From NCBI RefSeq assembly GCF_030272615.1, contig NC_081414.1:913767648-913829647 (forward strand): a DNA stretch of 62,000 bases, given 5' to 3'. The notes under the pieces were generated by a model, which worked only from the letters and a program-made list of their open reading frames with translations, did no database searches and was not told the origin of the DNA. Below, one piece after another: positions 29,169 through 39,971 of this stretch; within the stretch, counting starts at the first letter, position 1; each line of letters starts with the position of its first letter. This stretch comes from Cryptomeria japonica (lineage: Eukaryota > Streptophyta > Pinopsida > Cupressales > Cupressaceae). Both the position numbers and the translations under genes were made by a program.

Positions 29169-29512
29169 CGCTGCTGACTGCTGCTGCTCTTTTCTTGCTC
29201 TGCACTATGATCTTCTAAGGGTGTGGATGACAATGAGGATGTCTTTTGCCTGTGGTCTATCTTATAGCCTACCCTAGCCCTCGCCCTCATTTCCCGAGTC
29301 AGTATGCTTCATCCTGTGACTTTGTCACTCTATCCAGTCAGTCCATTCTAGCCTTTCTTTCTTATCGAGAGATTGTCTGCAATCTTTTCAGACATTTTCA
29401 TCCAATCTCTCGAGGGGGCATATAATTCCCATCTTGGGGCAACTTTGTATCAGTTCATCTTATCTTCTTTGAAACAACGCGACAAGCCGCATTGTCTCAA
29501 AGAGGGGCAAAA
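29169..29512 (+). other. 3' end of element 3 interior with polypurine tract
   Basis: No + strand gene. A perfect 10-bp inverted repeat CGAGAGATTG / CAATCTCTCG lies at 29366-29375 and 29403-29412. A second inverted repeat (CTTTGAAACAA with TTGTCTCAAAG, about 29467-29504) leads into the purine tract CAAAGAGGGGCAAAA before the LTR. The promoter of the antisense gene should lie here or in the 3' LTR. Confidence 0.6.
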
Positions 29513-30292
29513 TGTAGACACCCAAAATTGTCATGTCTAATTAAATAAATATTTTATTTATTTAATTACCTAAGCCTAATTCCTCTATTAATTAAATAAA
29601 TCTTTATTTATTTAATTAATTCATTTATCCTCTTCTAGCCTTATTTCTCATTTAAATAAATATATTTATTTATTTAAATTATCCCTTTCCTAAATTAAAT
29701 AAATATTTTATTTATTTAATTGTTCTACTTCTTCTATTAATTAAATAAATCTTTATTTATTTAATTAATTCATTATCTTTTTCTACACATGACACATGTC
29801 ATTCATCTCTTAATTCACACACTACCTACCTCTTTCATTATTTTGGTATTTCTTATACCTACCCTCTAATCCTAGCCGACCTCTCTTTTTACACCTCTCA
29901 ATCTTATCCCTCCATTTCATATTGTGTCTTCTATTTAAGAAGATGCTTTCTTCATTGTCAAACCCTAATGACTAATGACTGATTTTGGAGTACTTGGCTA
30001 CACTACGATCCTACTTGCAACCACATTCCATTCTTTGTTGAGCTCTTGTGCATATAAAAATCTGAGGGCAAATATATCAAGCAAGATCAATGGAGATAGG
30101 AAGAATGGAGATCAAAACCCTATTGGACATGTGATGGTATAATCTTTGTGATTTTGAGTTATTTTGCATTGTCTTAGGTTATCTTCATATGTTATGGTGG
30201 ATCCTTGTTCATTGTTAGGCTAGGGTTTAGTGGTTGGATTCATTTTAGCCTTTCAATATTGTTATTATTGTTATCCATTTTCACCATATACA
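29513..30292 (+). repeat. 3' LTR of element 3
   Basis: 780 bp, identical to the 5' LTR except at 29663 and 30030. It is followed by CCGGC (30293-30297) and then by the rest of the element 4 LTR. Confidence 0.95.
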
Positions 30293-30297
30293 CCGGC

Positions 30298-30628
30298 AAG
30301 TGTCAAAAGCTCCTGAGTAAGGACTAGGGTTGGGGATCCACCCAAAGTCATCCATCCTAATGTGTGTAGTGTGGGGAATGAAGATCTTGTGGTAGAGGGG
30401 TTGAACTCTCGGGTTGAGTGTGACAGGGAGCAGAAAAACAAGGTCCCCTAGCCAAGAAAATGGAACTCACAAAATAACAAGAGCTTATCCTAGCCTAAGG
30501 AACTTGGGAAGGTCAGAGAGGGTAATAATTGAAGACCCTTGTATGGTGTGAGGTGTAGAATCATTGGATGGTTCTTGGGTAGCTTGGAGGAGATACCTAG
30601 ATAAGGTAGCACGAATCGGTGAGAGACA
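30298..30628 (+). repeat. 5' LTR of element 4, right part
   Basis: AAGTGTCAAAAGCTCCTGAG to GAGAGACA aligns with 41246-41577. The LTR may extend to TACA 30640, which would put the primer site six bases away as is usual. Confidence 0.85.
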
Positions 30629-30646
30629 ATCCACTCTACATAAGAT

Positions 30647-30659
30647 TGGTATCAAAGCC
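30647..30659 (+). other. Primer-binding site of element 4
   Basis: TGGTATCAAAGCC matches the initiator-methionine tRNA primer site of plant retroelements (TGGTATCAGAGC) apart from one base. It lies 18 bases after 30628 or 6 after 30640. Confidence 0.8.
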
Positions 30660-30681
30660 AATTGATTGAAAAAAGTGGTGT

Positions 30682-32543
30682 ATGTCAGACCCAGAGGTAG
30701 AGCCAGAATCCAACAACATGCCACCAAAGGAAATGAGTCAAGAGGCCATCAAGAAGTTGGTCCAAGACATGCTTAGTGAAGCCCAGGAGCAAGAAACCAA
30801 GAAAGGAAAGGGAAAGGTCACTGAATGGGGTGATGAAACTGATGATGAAGGTGTTGATGTGATAGGAGTCATAATAGAAAAGAAGGAGTTGGACAAAAAT
30901 CAACATATCTTCTTGGATGAACTTGATTCACTCAATAAAAACAACATAGAAGGTTTTCCTATCTACAATGGAAGCCTAAATGGAGAAGAGTTATTGGATT
31001 GGATATAAGCATTGAACAACCATTTTGAATACAAGGAAGTTGTAGAAGAAAAGAGGGTCAATTTGGCCAAGTCAAGATTGAAGGGATCAACCCTAGTGTG
31101 GTGGAACATGATGCAAGAAGAAACATACCAAACCAGGAGAATGAAGATTAGGATTAAAACTCAATTATTACCTATAGACTATGAGGTGCAGATGCATACG
31201 AAGTTACATAATTTGAAACAAAGAGAAATGGATGTGAGTTCTTATCCAAAGGAGTTGAAAAAATTTACCCTCAGAGATAGGAAGCAAGAGGATGAAGTGG
31301 AGAAGGTTGCAAGATACTTAAATGGCCTTAGGCAAAACATTCAAGATGATACCAACATGATAGCACCTGACACAGTCTATAAATGCTTTCAGTTACCCTT
31401 GAGAGAAGAAGATAAGATCAAAAGGAAAGGTGAACATAATCAAAGGGGCAGAGGCAGAGGTTACAGAGGAAGAGGCACCTTTGGAAGGGGCTATAATCCC
31501 AGAAATAATGAAGAAGGAAATCAATTAGATAATGGTGGTGAAAATACTAACAAAGGAGGACAGTTTAGAGGCAACTCTAGAGGAAGAAATAACTATAGAG
31601 GCAGATTTGGCAATTTGGGAAGAGGAACCACTGTCTTCACTAGTAAATGCTACCATTGTCATCAAGTGGGGCATACCATGAGCCGGTGTCCTAAAAAGAC
31701 TTCAAGCTCTCACATGGGAGATAGGAGAACTCAGTTGGTGCAAGAAGAAGACTGGTTAAGTGTTAGCTCACCAATCAACAAGATAGGACTGGTCCTAGAA
31801 GGAGAGAACCTGATACTAAGAAGGACCTTGTTGAAGGTACCACAATCCAAAGAACCTACACAAAGGAAGACACTTTTCAAAACCACCTGTAGATCTCATG
31901 GTAATATTTGTAAAGTTATAGTAGATTCAGGGTCTACTGAGAACATTGTAGTAGTTGAGAAGGTAGACAAACTAAAATTGAAAAGGTTGCTACATACCAC
32001 CCCCTATAAGGTATCTTGGTTGAGTAAGGGTCAACATTTGCTTGTAGATGAGCAAGCTTGGGTATATTTTGAAATAGGAGATTACAAGCATAGTGTGCTA
32101 TGTGACATATTAACCATGGATGCAAGTCACTTACTCTTAGGATGCCTTTGGCAGTATGATGTCAAAGCCATACATGATGGGGAGAAGAATTCCTATGTTA
32201 TCACCAAGGAGGGTAGAAAGTTTCAAATGGATCCCTTGATTGATCAAGGAGAAGAAAGAGATGTTGGATCAAGTGTTATGTTTCTTAGTGGGAAAGAGTT
32301 CTTGAAATTTTTGATGTGTGAAGGGAACCAAGGATGTGCTCTTATAGTGAAACCCAAGGAAGAGACAAAGACTGAAACCAAACCAATGATACCTCAAGAA
32401 GTGCAGACCTTACTAGAGCGATACAAAGACATATTTGTCAATGAGAATCTGGATGCCTTACCCCCTATGAGAGATGTTAAGCATCAGACAGACCTCATAC
32501 CTGGTTCAAATTTGCCTAACAAAGCTTCTTACAAAATGACACC
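30682..32543 (+). pseudogene. Gag, protease and start of RT, element 4
   Basis: One frame interrupted only by TAA 31006-31008. Gag has WWNMMQEE near residue 140 and an R/G-rich stretch (31440-31630). A classical CCHC knuckle, CYHCHQVGHTMSRC, lies at about 31645-31690. The protease has the canonical IVDSGSTENIVV near 31920, followed by LLLGCLWQYD. RT begins near 32395 (VQTLLERYKDIF). The frame runs a few codons into the solo LTR inserted after 32543; those codons are not native. No sign of an independent start. Confidence 0.88.
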
Positions 32544-33318
32544 TGTATATGGTGAAAATGGATAACAATAGTAACGATATTGAAAGGCTAAATGAATTCA
32601 ACCACAAAACCCTAGCCTAACAACAACAAAGATCCACCATAATATATGAAGATTACCTAAGACAATGCAAATCAAATTAAATCACAAAGATTATACCATC
32701 ACATGTCCAATAGGGTTTGGATCTCCATTCTTCCTATCTCCATTGATCTTGCTTGATATATTTGCTCTCAGATTTTATGTGCACAAGAGCTCAACAAAGA
32801 ACAAAATGTGGTTGCAAGTAGGATCGCATATGCCAAGTAGTCAAATTGATCAAGTAGTTAGGTAGTTAGGGTTTGATAATAAAGGAAGCATCTCCTTATA
32901 TAGAAGACACTATATGAAATGGAGGGATAAGATTGAGAGGTGTAAAAGGAGGTCGGCTATGATTAGAGGGTAGGTAAAAGAAATAATAAAATAATGAAAG
33001 GGTAGGTAGTGTATGAATTAAGAGATGAATGACATGTGTCATAGGTAGAAAAGGCTAATGAATTAATTAAATAAATAAAGATTTATTTAATTAATAGAGG
33101 AAGTAGGATAATTAAATAAATAAAATATTTATTTAATTTAGGAAAAGGATAATTTAAATAAATAAATGTATTTATTTAAATGAGAAATAAGGCTAGAAGA
33201 GGACAAATGAATTAATTAAATAAATAAGGATTTATTTAATTAATAGAAGAATTAGGCTCAAATAATTAAATAAATAAAATATTTATTTAATTAGACATGA
33301 CAATTTTAGGTGTCTACA
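32544..33318 (-). repeat. Solo LTR of the element 3 family
   Basis: 775 bp, the inverted equivalent of the element 3 LTR: it begins TGTATATGGTGAAAATGG and ends TTAGGTGTCTACA. The target duplication ACACC is intact (32539-32543, 33319-33323). It keeps the AT palindromes (33060-33300) and a TATATAAG word near 32894-32901. It is visibly more diverged than the two LTRs of element 3. The interior was lost by LTR-LTR recombination. Confidence 0.93.
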
Positions 33319-33323
33319 ACACC

Positions 33324-33460
33324 TACTCAAAAGGAGGAAATAGCAAAGCAAGTGTAGGAATTGCTAGATAAGGGGTTGATAAAGAAGAGTTTAAGTCCAT
33401 GTGTAGTGCCTATTGTTTTGGCACATAAGAAAGATGGTAAGTGGAGGATGTGCACTGATT
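33324..33460 (+). pseudogene. RT segment of element 4 between two insertions
   Basis: Encodes the RT stretch [20 protein letters not shown] and [11 protein letters not shown], fitting between 32543 and 37376. One TAG near 33354 replaces a probable CAG. It ends at CAATG, the target site of element 5. Confidence 0.85.
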
Positions 33461-34646
33461 CAATGTGTTAGATTCAATGATAGTCCCAAAGAAACTTAGA
33501 GGGGAGGGGGGTGAATTAGTGTCTAACCGGTTAATGGAATATTTAAACTTATTTATAATTTTGCAACTCAAATCAATGTACCGGTAAACCAGAAATAATG
33601 CAGTAAAGAGAAATAATAGAGACAACATAAATGAACACCATAACACAAAATATTTTAACGAGGAAACCCATTGTGGGAAAAACCTTGGTGGGATTTGTGA
33701 CCCACAATATTTACTCATTGGCCAATATGAATAAAAATTACTTACAATAGGGGCATGCACATGCAGGAAGGCCAACTTCCTGGAGCTCACTGCTCAAAAG
33801 AGTCTCACTGACTACAATATGGATAATTAAATCCAATATAATGTACTACGCAAAATAGCATCTCTAATGCCTGGTTCAGTATCGGTTTAAGCTCAATCAT
33901 ATACCAAAAACCTTTCACTATCCAATAATATTCTATCTTTCTTCCTTAAAATTCCATTTCTGTATTCCTATCCATTACCTTACAAAAATGATCTACAAGA
34001 TCTCATACATATATGAGTCTTTTAAAATATACCAAGTCGGCTTACAAATAATTAATTATATTTACAATACAATTCATATAAGCAAAAAATTATCCCATGT
34101 CGGCTTGAGTGCCGGTAAACTTCATTTTCGATGTAATCTGGATGCCGGTGAAAGTGCCCGTCGGTGTCGATGCCTACTGGTGTATGATGTCTATTATGCC
34201 GGTGCATGTGTAGAAACCTATTGCCGGTTGGTTGCCAGTTGGTTACCATCAATGAAAACATCAACTATTCTCATTAGAGTGTAGAATTCCAACAATCTCC
34301 CTCTTTGGCATTGATGGAAATACTCATGAGAAAAATCCAAAACTGCTATCCAAAAATGAAATCCAAAAAGAAGTGTGCTCCCCCTGAGCAAGTGATCTCC
34401 TCTGTGCATTTATTTTCTCTGTACTAGTCCTTATTTTTCTCCATACTAGTCCTTAGTTTTCTCCATACTACTCCCCCTTTGACATCAATGGTAAAGGATG
34501 TCAAAAAGAATCAAAGAATAAAAAAATGCTACCTCATCGCCTGTAACCGATTGGTTACAATTTGAAAAATGTATGCCAAAATTAGATTTAGGATTTGCAT
34601 GAATTTGTTGTTGTTGGAGAGAATGGTCTTAGTTTGCTGGATCATG

Positions 34647-36484
34647 CTAGTTAGATAGTGCATCTAGCTGAGTAATGAGACTGCCCAATCTTGGACCAAG
34701 TTTACTTTTGAGTTCCCGAGCCTTTAACCTTATCCTTGCTTTCTCTTTCTCAAGTTTCTCCAACTTCTCAAAAACTGCCATTTCCTGCTCAAAAATTGAG
34801 ATAAGTCCCAAAGAACCTATCATATTATCTGCAATGTCATTTATCTCCTTTTGTGTCTTCTTGATTTCCTCATCCATGTCTTCAATTAGGTGGTGAGGCT
34901 TGCAAGCTTCTCTATACAGCTCCTTATATTCCAAAATTGTTGAGTTGAGTACCGGTAATAATGAATTCATATGCTCATTACAGTCTTTTATGGTTTTCTC
35001 AAAGAATTCTCCTTTCTCTTTTTCTACTCTTTCCTTTATAGTATCCTCATTCACCTTATCTATAGTTATGACATTTTCAGCAATGAATTTGGACAATGTG
35101 TCCAATTTACCTAAAGAATCATTAATGTGATCTATCTTATAGGTGGGTGCAATCATCTTCAAGATAGGTAATGTGTTATCAATAGCCTTAAATGCTAAGG
35201 CATTGCAATTTGTTATCCTCTTGATAGAATCCAATAGAAAATCTGTTATGTTAGTGGGTCTGAATTCTCTTGTTGATGTGCTTGGTTCTGCTATGGATTT
35301 CCTCTCAAAAGATACTTGCCCAATTACCTTCACTATTTCCTCCTTATTTCCATCAGTTTCTTCCTCTTTACTTATAGTTTCTTTGAGTTTCTCTATTTGT
35401 GTTTGTACCTATTCTTTTGATGATTTCCCAGTGTTAGTGACCTTATCCTTATCTTGTGTTGGTATCTCAGTCTTCTAAGAGTCAACAATGTGTGCCGGTA
35501 TCTCAGAGATCTTACTGTCCTTAACATCATCTACCTTAACCTCTACAATCTCTTTATCCACAACAATGTTTATATCCTGTGTATGCACATTCATGGTGAA
35601 AAGTGTTTCAGACTCCGGGTTAGTATCATGATGAGTTACTTCATCAGTTGCCTTATTTGGCTGATTTTCTGTATGTATCGGTGATGTTGAAGTTAATGGA
35701 GGGGTGTCCTAAGCTGGTGGAGGGATTTTATCAGTTACCTTTATAGCAGGTACACCACCAATCTTTCCTTTCCCTTTGTCCTTTTGGTAAACTTTAGAAA
35801 AAGATTTATCTATTTTTTGTCTTTCCTTTTCCTCTTTCTTTTCCTTTTCAACAAAAAAATATATCCCATTTGTTTGCAGTCTCATCAGCAATCTCTTTCA
35901 CTCTACCAACCATTAGGCTCACTTGTCGGTGTCCACTGACAAAAACTAACCGGTTTGCCTTAGCAATTAGTTCATCAATTCTTTTTGAAATTTTCTTGAA
36001 TTTGTCTTTGTGTTTATTTGAAGTGATCAACTCAATTTCAAGAATTCCAACTTGTCTCACAAGCTCTTCTTTATTATGTTGCATGTGAATCAGATTTGTC
36101 TTTAGCATATCAATTTCATGACAACGTCTTAGATTTTCATTACCTCCATAATTAAGTCTTCTATTCAAATCTTCTTCATTCTTCTTTCTGTCTTCAATAT
36201 CCTTACATAGTCTCATAGTCATATCTTGCATTTCATTCCTCATATTATTGTTCTCTTGTCTTAACTTATCTGCAATATCACTAAGAGTTTCTTTTTCATC
36301 ATCATGTTTCTGCATTTTCTCATGAAGTTTTTTTCCTCTTGTTTTGTGCTATAACCAGGTTTTCCTAAAGTCCTTTAATGAATTCCTTAGCAGTCCTCAG
36401 ATCATCTTCAACTTTGATATTCTTCAATTTTTCTGCATCAAAATCTTCAAGAGCTCCTTCCAACTGTTTTCTTAAATTCTCCAT
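34647..36484 (-). pseudogene. Coiled-coil protein of element 5
   Basis: From ATG 36484 a coding stretch of about 610 codons runs to TAG 34647 with two frameshifts (near 36365 and 35850-35890) and a few stops. It is rich in K and E with heptad-like stretches: LRKQLEGALEDFDAEKLK, DIADKLRQENNNMRNEMQD, EEIKKTQKEINDIADN and EKLEKLEKEKARIRLKAREL. A middle segment (35890-35400) is K/P/T-rich and probably disordered. I recognise no family. It could be a structural or RNA-binding protein of the element, or captured host sequence. Confidence 0.7.
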
Positions 36485-36540
36485 TGGTACCAGTTTCAGA
36501 ATCTTCCTCAAGTAGTTAGGCTTTTGAAAATAGAGAACCA

Positions 36541-36555
36541 GGCTTTGATACCAAT
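36541..36555 (-). other. Primer-binding site of element 5
   Basis: On the - strand ATTGGTATCAAAGCC directly follows the LTR end TCTAACA; initiator-Met-tRNA type. Confidence 0.8.
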
Positions 36556-37375
36556 TGTTAGATTCAATGACAGTCCTAAAGACACTGAGAGGGTGGGGTG
36601 AATCAGTGTCTAACCGGTTAATGGAATATTTAAACTTATTTATAATTTTGCAACCCAAATCAATATACCGGTAAACAAGAAATAATGCAGTAAAGTGAAA
36701 TAATAGAGAAAACATAAATGCACACCATAACACAAAATATTTTAACGAGGAAACCCAGTGTGGGAAAAACCTCAGTGGGATTTGTGACCCACTATATTTA
36801 CTCACTGGACAATATGAATAAATATTACTTACAATAGGGGCTTGCACATGCAGGAAGGCCAACTACCTGGAGTGCACTTCTCAAAAGAGTCTCACTGACT
36901 ACAATATGGATAATTAAATCCAATACAATGTACTGCTCAAAATAGCATCTCTAATGCTTGGTTCAGTACTAGTTTAAGCTCAATCATATACCAAAAACCT
37001 TTCACTATCCAAAAATATTCTATCTTTCTTCCTTACAATTCCATTTCTATATTCCTATCCATTACCTTACAAAAATAATCTACAAGATCTCATACATATA
37101 TGAGTCTTTTAAAATATACCAAGTCGGCTTACAAATAATTAATTATATTTACAATACAATTCATATAAGCAAAAATTTATCCCATGTCGGCTTGAGTGCT
37201 GGTAAACTTCATTTCCGGTGTAATCTAGATGCCAGTGAAAGTGCCTGTCGGTGCCTACCGGTGGATGATGTCTGTTATGCCAGTGCATGTGTAGAAACCC
37301 ATTGCTGGTTGGTTGCTAGTTGGTTGCCATCAATGACAACATCAACTATTCTCATTAGAGTGTAGAATGCCAACA

Positions 37376-37814
37376 CAATGGGCATAAAAAAATTACAATT
37401 AGATACTGGTTTCCAATGTTGAGGATTGAGGATCTAATGGACTACCTAGGTGGAACTTGCTACTTTTCTAAGGTGGATTTGAAATCAAGATATCATAAAA
37501 TTAGGATTAGACCTGGTGATGAATGGAAGAGAATCTTTAAAACAAATGAGGGGCTATATGAATGGTTGGTGATTCCCTTTGGGTTCACAAATGCACCCAA
37601 CACTTTCATGAAACTCATGAATGAATTTATTGTAGAGTTCATTGGTAAGTTTGTCATTGTTTATCTTGATGACACTCTTATTTTTAGTAGGTCAAAGGAG
37701 GATCATATCAAACATCTCAATCAAGTTTTGAGGAAGCTACATCAAGAAAAGTTGATGATCAACTTGGACAAATGTGATTTAAAAAAAATGAATTGGTGTA
37801 TCTTGGTTTTGTAG
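37376..37814 (+). pseudogene. RT core of element 4
   Basis: Blocks YFSKVDLKSRYHKIRI, EWLVIPFGFTNAPNTF and the catalytic IVYLDDTLIFS (YLDD near 37660) identify the palm domain. The first 40 bases belong to the frame interrupted at 33460. The frame shifts near 37785 in a run of A residues. Confidence 0.9.
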
Positions 37815-38464
37815 TTTCTCAAGGTTGTTTAAAAATGGATCCATCAAAAGTGGAAGCAATAGTGAATTGGCATACTCCTAAGTCAATAGGAGATGTAATA
37901 ATTTTCCATGGTTTAGCTTCTTTTTATAGGAAATTCATTAGAGGTTTTAGCCATGTGTGTGCACCTATCTTGAAAACCATCAAAGGTGGGATTAAATTTC
38001 AGTTTAAGTGGACCAGTGCGGTAGACAAGGGGTTTGAGTTGTTAAAACAAAAGGTAGTAGAACTCCCTTATCTTAGACTCCCTAATTTCAATCATCTCTT
38101 CACTGTGGAGTGTAATGCCAACAAATTGGATATAGGGGTTGTTCTGAGCCAGGAAGGTCACTCAGTTGCATTTTTCTCTGAGAAGCTCAATGGAGCAAAA
38201 CAAAAGTATTCTACCTATGATATAGAATTGTATGCCATGGTACAAGCACTCAAGAAGTGGCGACATTATTTGTTACCTAAAGAGCTCATAGTCTACACTG
38301 ATTATCATGCACTTAGTTTTTTGAATGGGCAGGAGAAATTGAATCAAAGACACCTCAAGTGGATTGAGTATTTATAGGCCTACACCTTTTCCATCAAGAA
38401 CAATAAAGGAGTCACCAATAAGGTAGTAGATTCCTTAAGTATAAGGGTTCTAACCATCCAAGAA
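37793..38464 (+). pseudogene. RT thumb and RNase H of element 4
   Basis: YLGFVVSQGCLKMDPSKVEA begins the RT connection. RNase H follows at about 38100-38380: FTVECNANKLDIGVVL, ELYAMVQALKKWRHYL and VYTDYHALSFL. The first catalytic Asp is Glu-Cys-Asn here, so activity would be doubtful. TAG at 38375 probably replaces CAG. Confidence 0.88.
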
Positions 38465-39949
38465 GTGCAGCTACAAAGTGTGGGGTTAAATGACCTCAAA
38501 GATCTATACCAAGGTGACAAAGATTTTGGTGAAGCTTATGATGTTTGCTCAAAGTTTTCTAATGCTTGTCATGTTGCCTATTCTGATTTTATGTTGCAAG
38601 AAGGATTATTGTTTAAAGGACACCTACTTTGCATACCACAGTACTTTATGAGAGACAATATCATCAAGGAGAAGCATCAAGGTAGTCTAAGTGGACATTT
38701 TGGTCTTGACAAGACCTTAGAGAAGGTTCTACCATTGGCTTAAACTATAGTCAGATGTTAGGAAGTTTGTGGAGCAATGTGCTATTTGTCAAAGGGCTAA
38801 GGGTACCTCCAAAAATGCAGGTTTCTATCAATCTCTTGCCATACCAACAAGGCCATGGGAGTGTGTGAGTATGGACTTTGCTCTTAGTTTACCTATAACT
38901 CCAAGAGGATATGACAAATGTCTATGTCACAATGGATAGATTCAACAATATGATGCACTTTGTGCCTTGCGAATGCACCAATGATGCCTCCTACATAGCA
39001 GGGTTGTTCTTCAAAGAGATTGTGAGGATCCATGGTTTACCTCTTACAATTGTGAGTGATAGAGATACAAAATTTGTGAGTCACTTCTGGTGAACCTTGT
39101 GGAAGAAACTTGGTACTAACCTTTCTTTTTCATCTACATACCATCCACAATTTGATGGTCAAACTGAAGTAGTGAATAGGTCCTTGGGTAATTTACTGAG
39201 ATGTCTCATCAAATAGCATGGTCAAGTTTGGGATCTAATATTGGGACAAGCAGAATATGCCTACAATGATTCTATGAATAGGAGAACAGGCTAGAGTCCA
39301 TTTGAGATTGTATATGGATGTCATCCAAGGGGTATTTTAGAACTCAGAGACCTCAGTTCTATGGACCATAGGAGTGCTCAAGGTGAAAACTTTGCAGAGA
39401 ATATGAAGGAGATCCATGAACAAGTCAAGAAAACATTACAACAGAACAATGAGAAATACAAGACACAAGCAAACAAAACAAGAAGAGAAGTACACTACAA
39501 GGTAGGTGATCTAGTTATGGCCTACTTGAGAAAGGAGAGACTTCCTAAGGGGCAGCCTAGCAAACTATGTATGAAGAATATTGGACCTCTTAAGGCTGTG
39601 CATAAGTATGGAAATAATGCCTATGAGGTAGAACTACAACCAAACTTGGGAATATCACCAATCTTTAATGTATGTGATTTGTATCAGTATAAAGGGACTC
39701 AGTCAACTACAAACAAATAAGAGTCTATTGAAGAGGTAGATTGGATACAAGACCTACCTCCAAGCCAACCGGTGACATTGGATTGCATTTTGGACTCCAA
39801 GATTGTCAAGAGGACTAGGGAAGGATTCTATAGAGACTACTTGGTTAAATTGATAGGTTTCCCTGAATGCGAAGCTACATGGATGTCTGAAGGAGATATA
39901 CTACAACATGGAACCATTGTTCAAGCCCTATCCACTCAAGGGACTTGAG
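38465..39949 (+). pseudogene. Integrase and chromodomain of element 4
   Basis: The zinc domain starts near 38640 (HQGSLSGHFG; CAICQ near 38776). The core has SMDFAL near 38870, VSDRDTKF near 39055 and GQTEVVNRS near 39160. A GPF/Y-type block is near 39585. The chromodomain lies at about 39772-39912 (ILDSKIVKRTREGFYRDYLV, then ECEATWM). It reads histone marks in related chromoviruses and directs insertion to heterochromatin. A frameshift near 38745 and stops near 39091, 39214, 39292 and 39718 break it; all the stops are one C-to-T or G-to-A step from sense. The final TGA is near 39949. Confidence 0.88.
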
Positions 39950-39971
39950 TTTTTTTCCTACCCTAGGAGTA

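Larger units (their letters stand above)
14197..30292 (+). mobile_element. Element 3: young Tat-lineage Gypsy retrotransposon with antisense gene
   Basis: This 16.1-kb element has 780-bp LTRs (14197-14976, 29513-30292) that differ at only two positions (C14347/T29663 and G14714/A30030). The target duplication CCGGC lies at 14192-14196 and 30293-30297. Order: primer site, 2.2-kb leader, gag-protease, RT, degenerate RNase H, second (archaeal-like) RNase H, integrase, about 1.8 kb non-coding, antisense plant-mobile-domain gene, purine tract, 3' LTR. The second RNase H marks the Tat lineage (Ogre/Retand/TatI-III group). Pol carries four in-frame stops and the antisense gene three, although the LTRs look very recent. 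Confidence 0.95.
33466..37375 (-). mobile_element. Element 5: non-autonomous LTR element with coiled-coil ORF
   Basis: LTRs are 33466-34294 and 36556-37375; on the - strand they run TGTTGGAATTCTAC to GAATCTAACA. Target duplication CAATG at 33461-33465 and 37376-37380. A Met-type primer site (36541-36555) follows the 5' LTR. CCAAAGAGGGAGAT precedes the 3' LTR, the purine-tract context common in plant Copia elements and in element B. No gag, protease, RT or integrase. The LTRs differ at several percent of sites, so the insertion is older than element 3. Confidence 0.92.

Noticed and set aside
33410-33790. 126-codon - strand frame, and its twin within 36365-36862
   Set aside because: They lie almost wholly in the element 5 LTRs and arise from repeat sequence; the only supported coding part is from 36484 downward.
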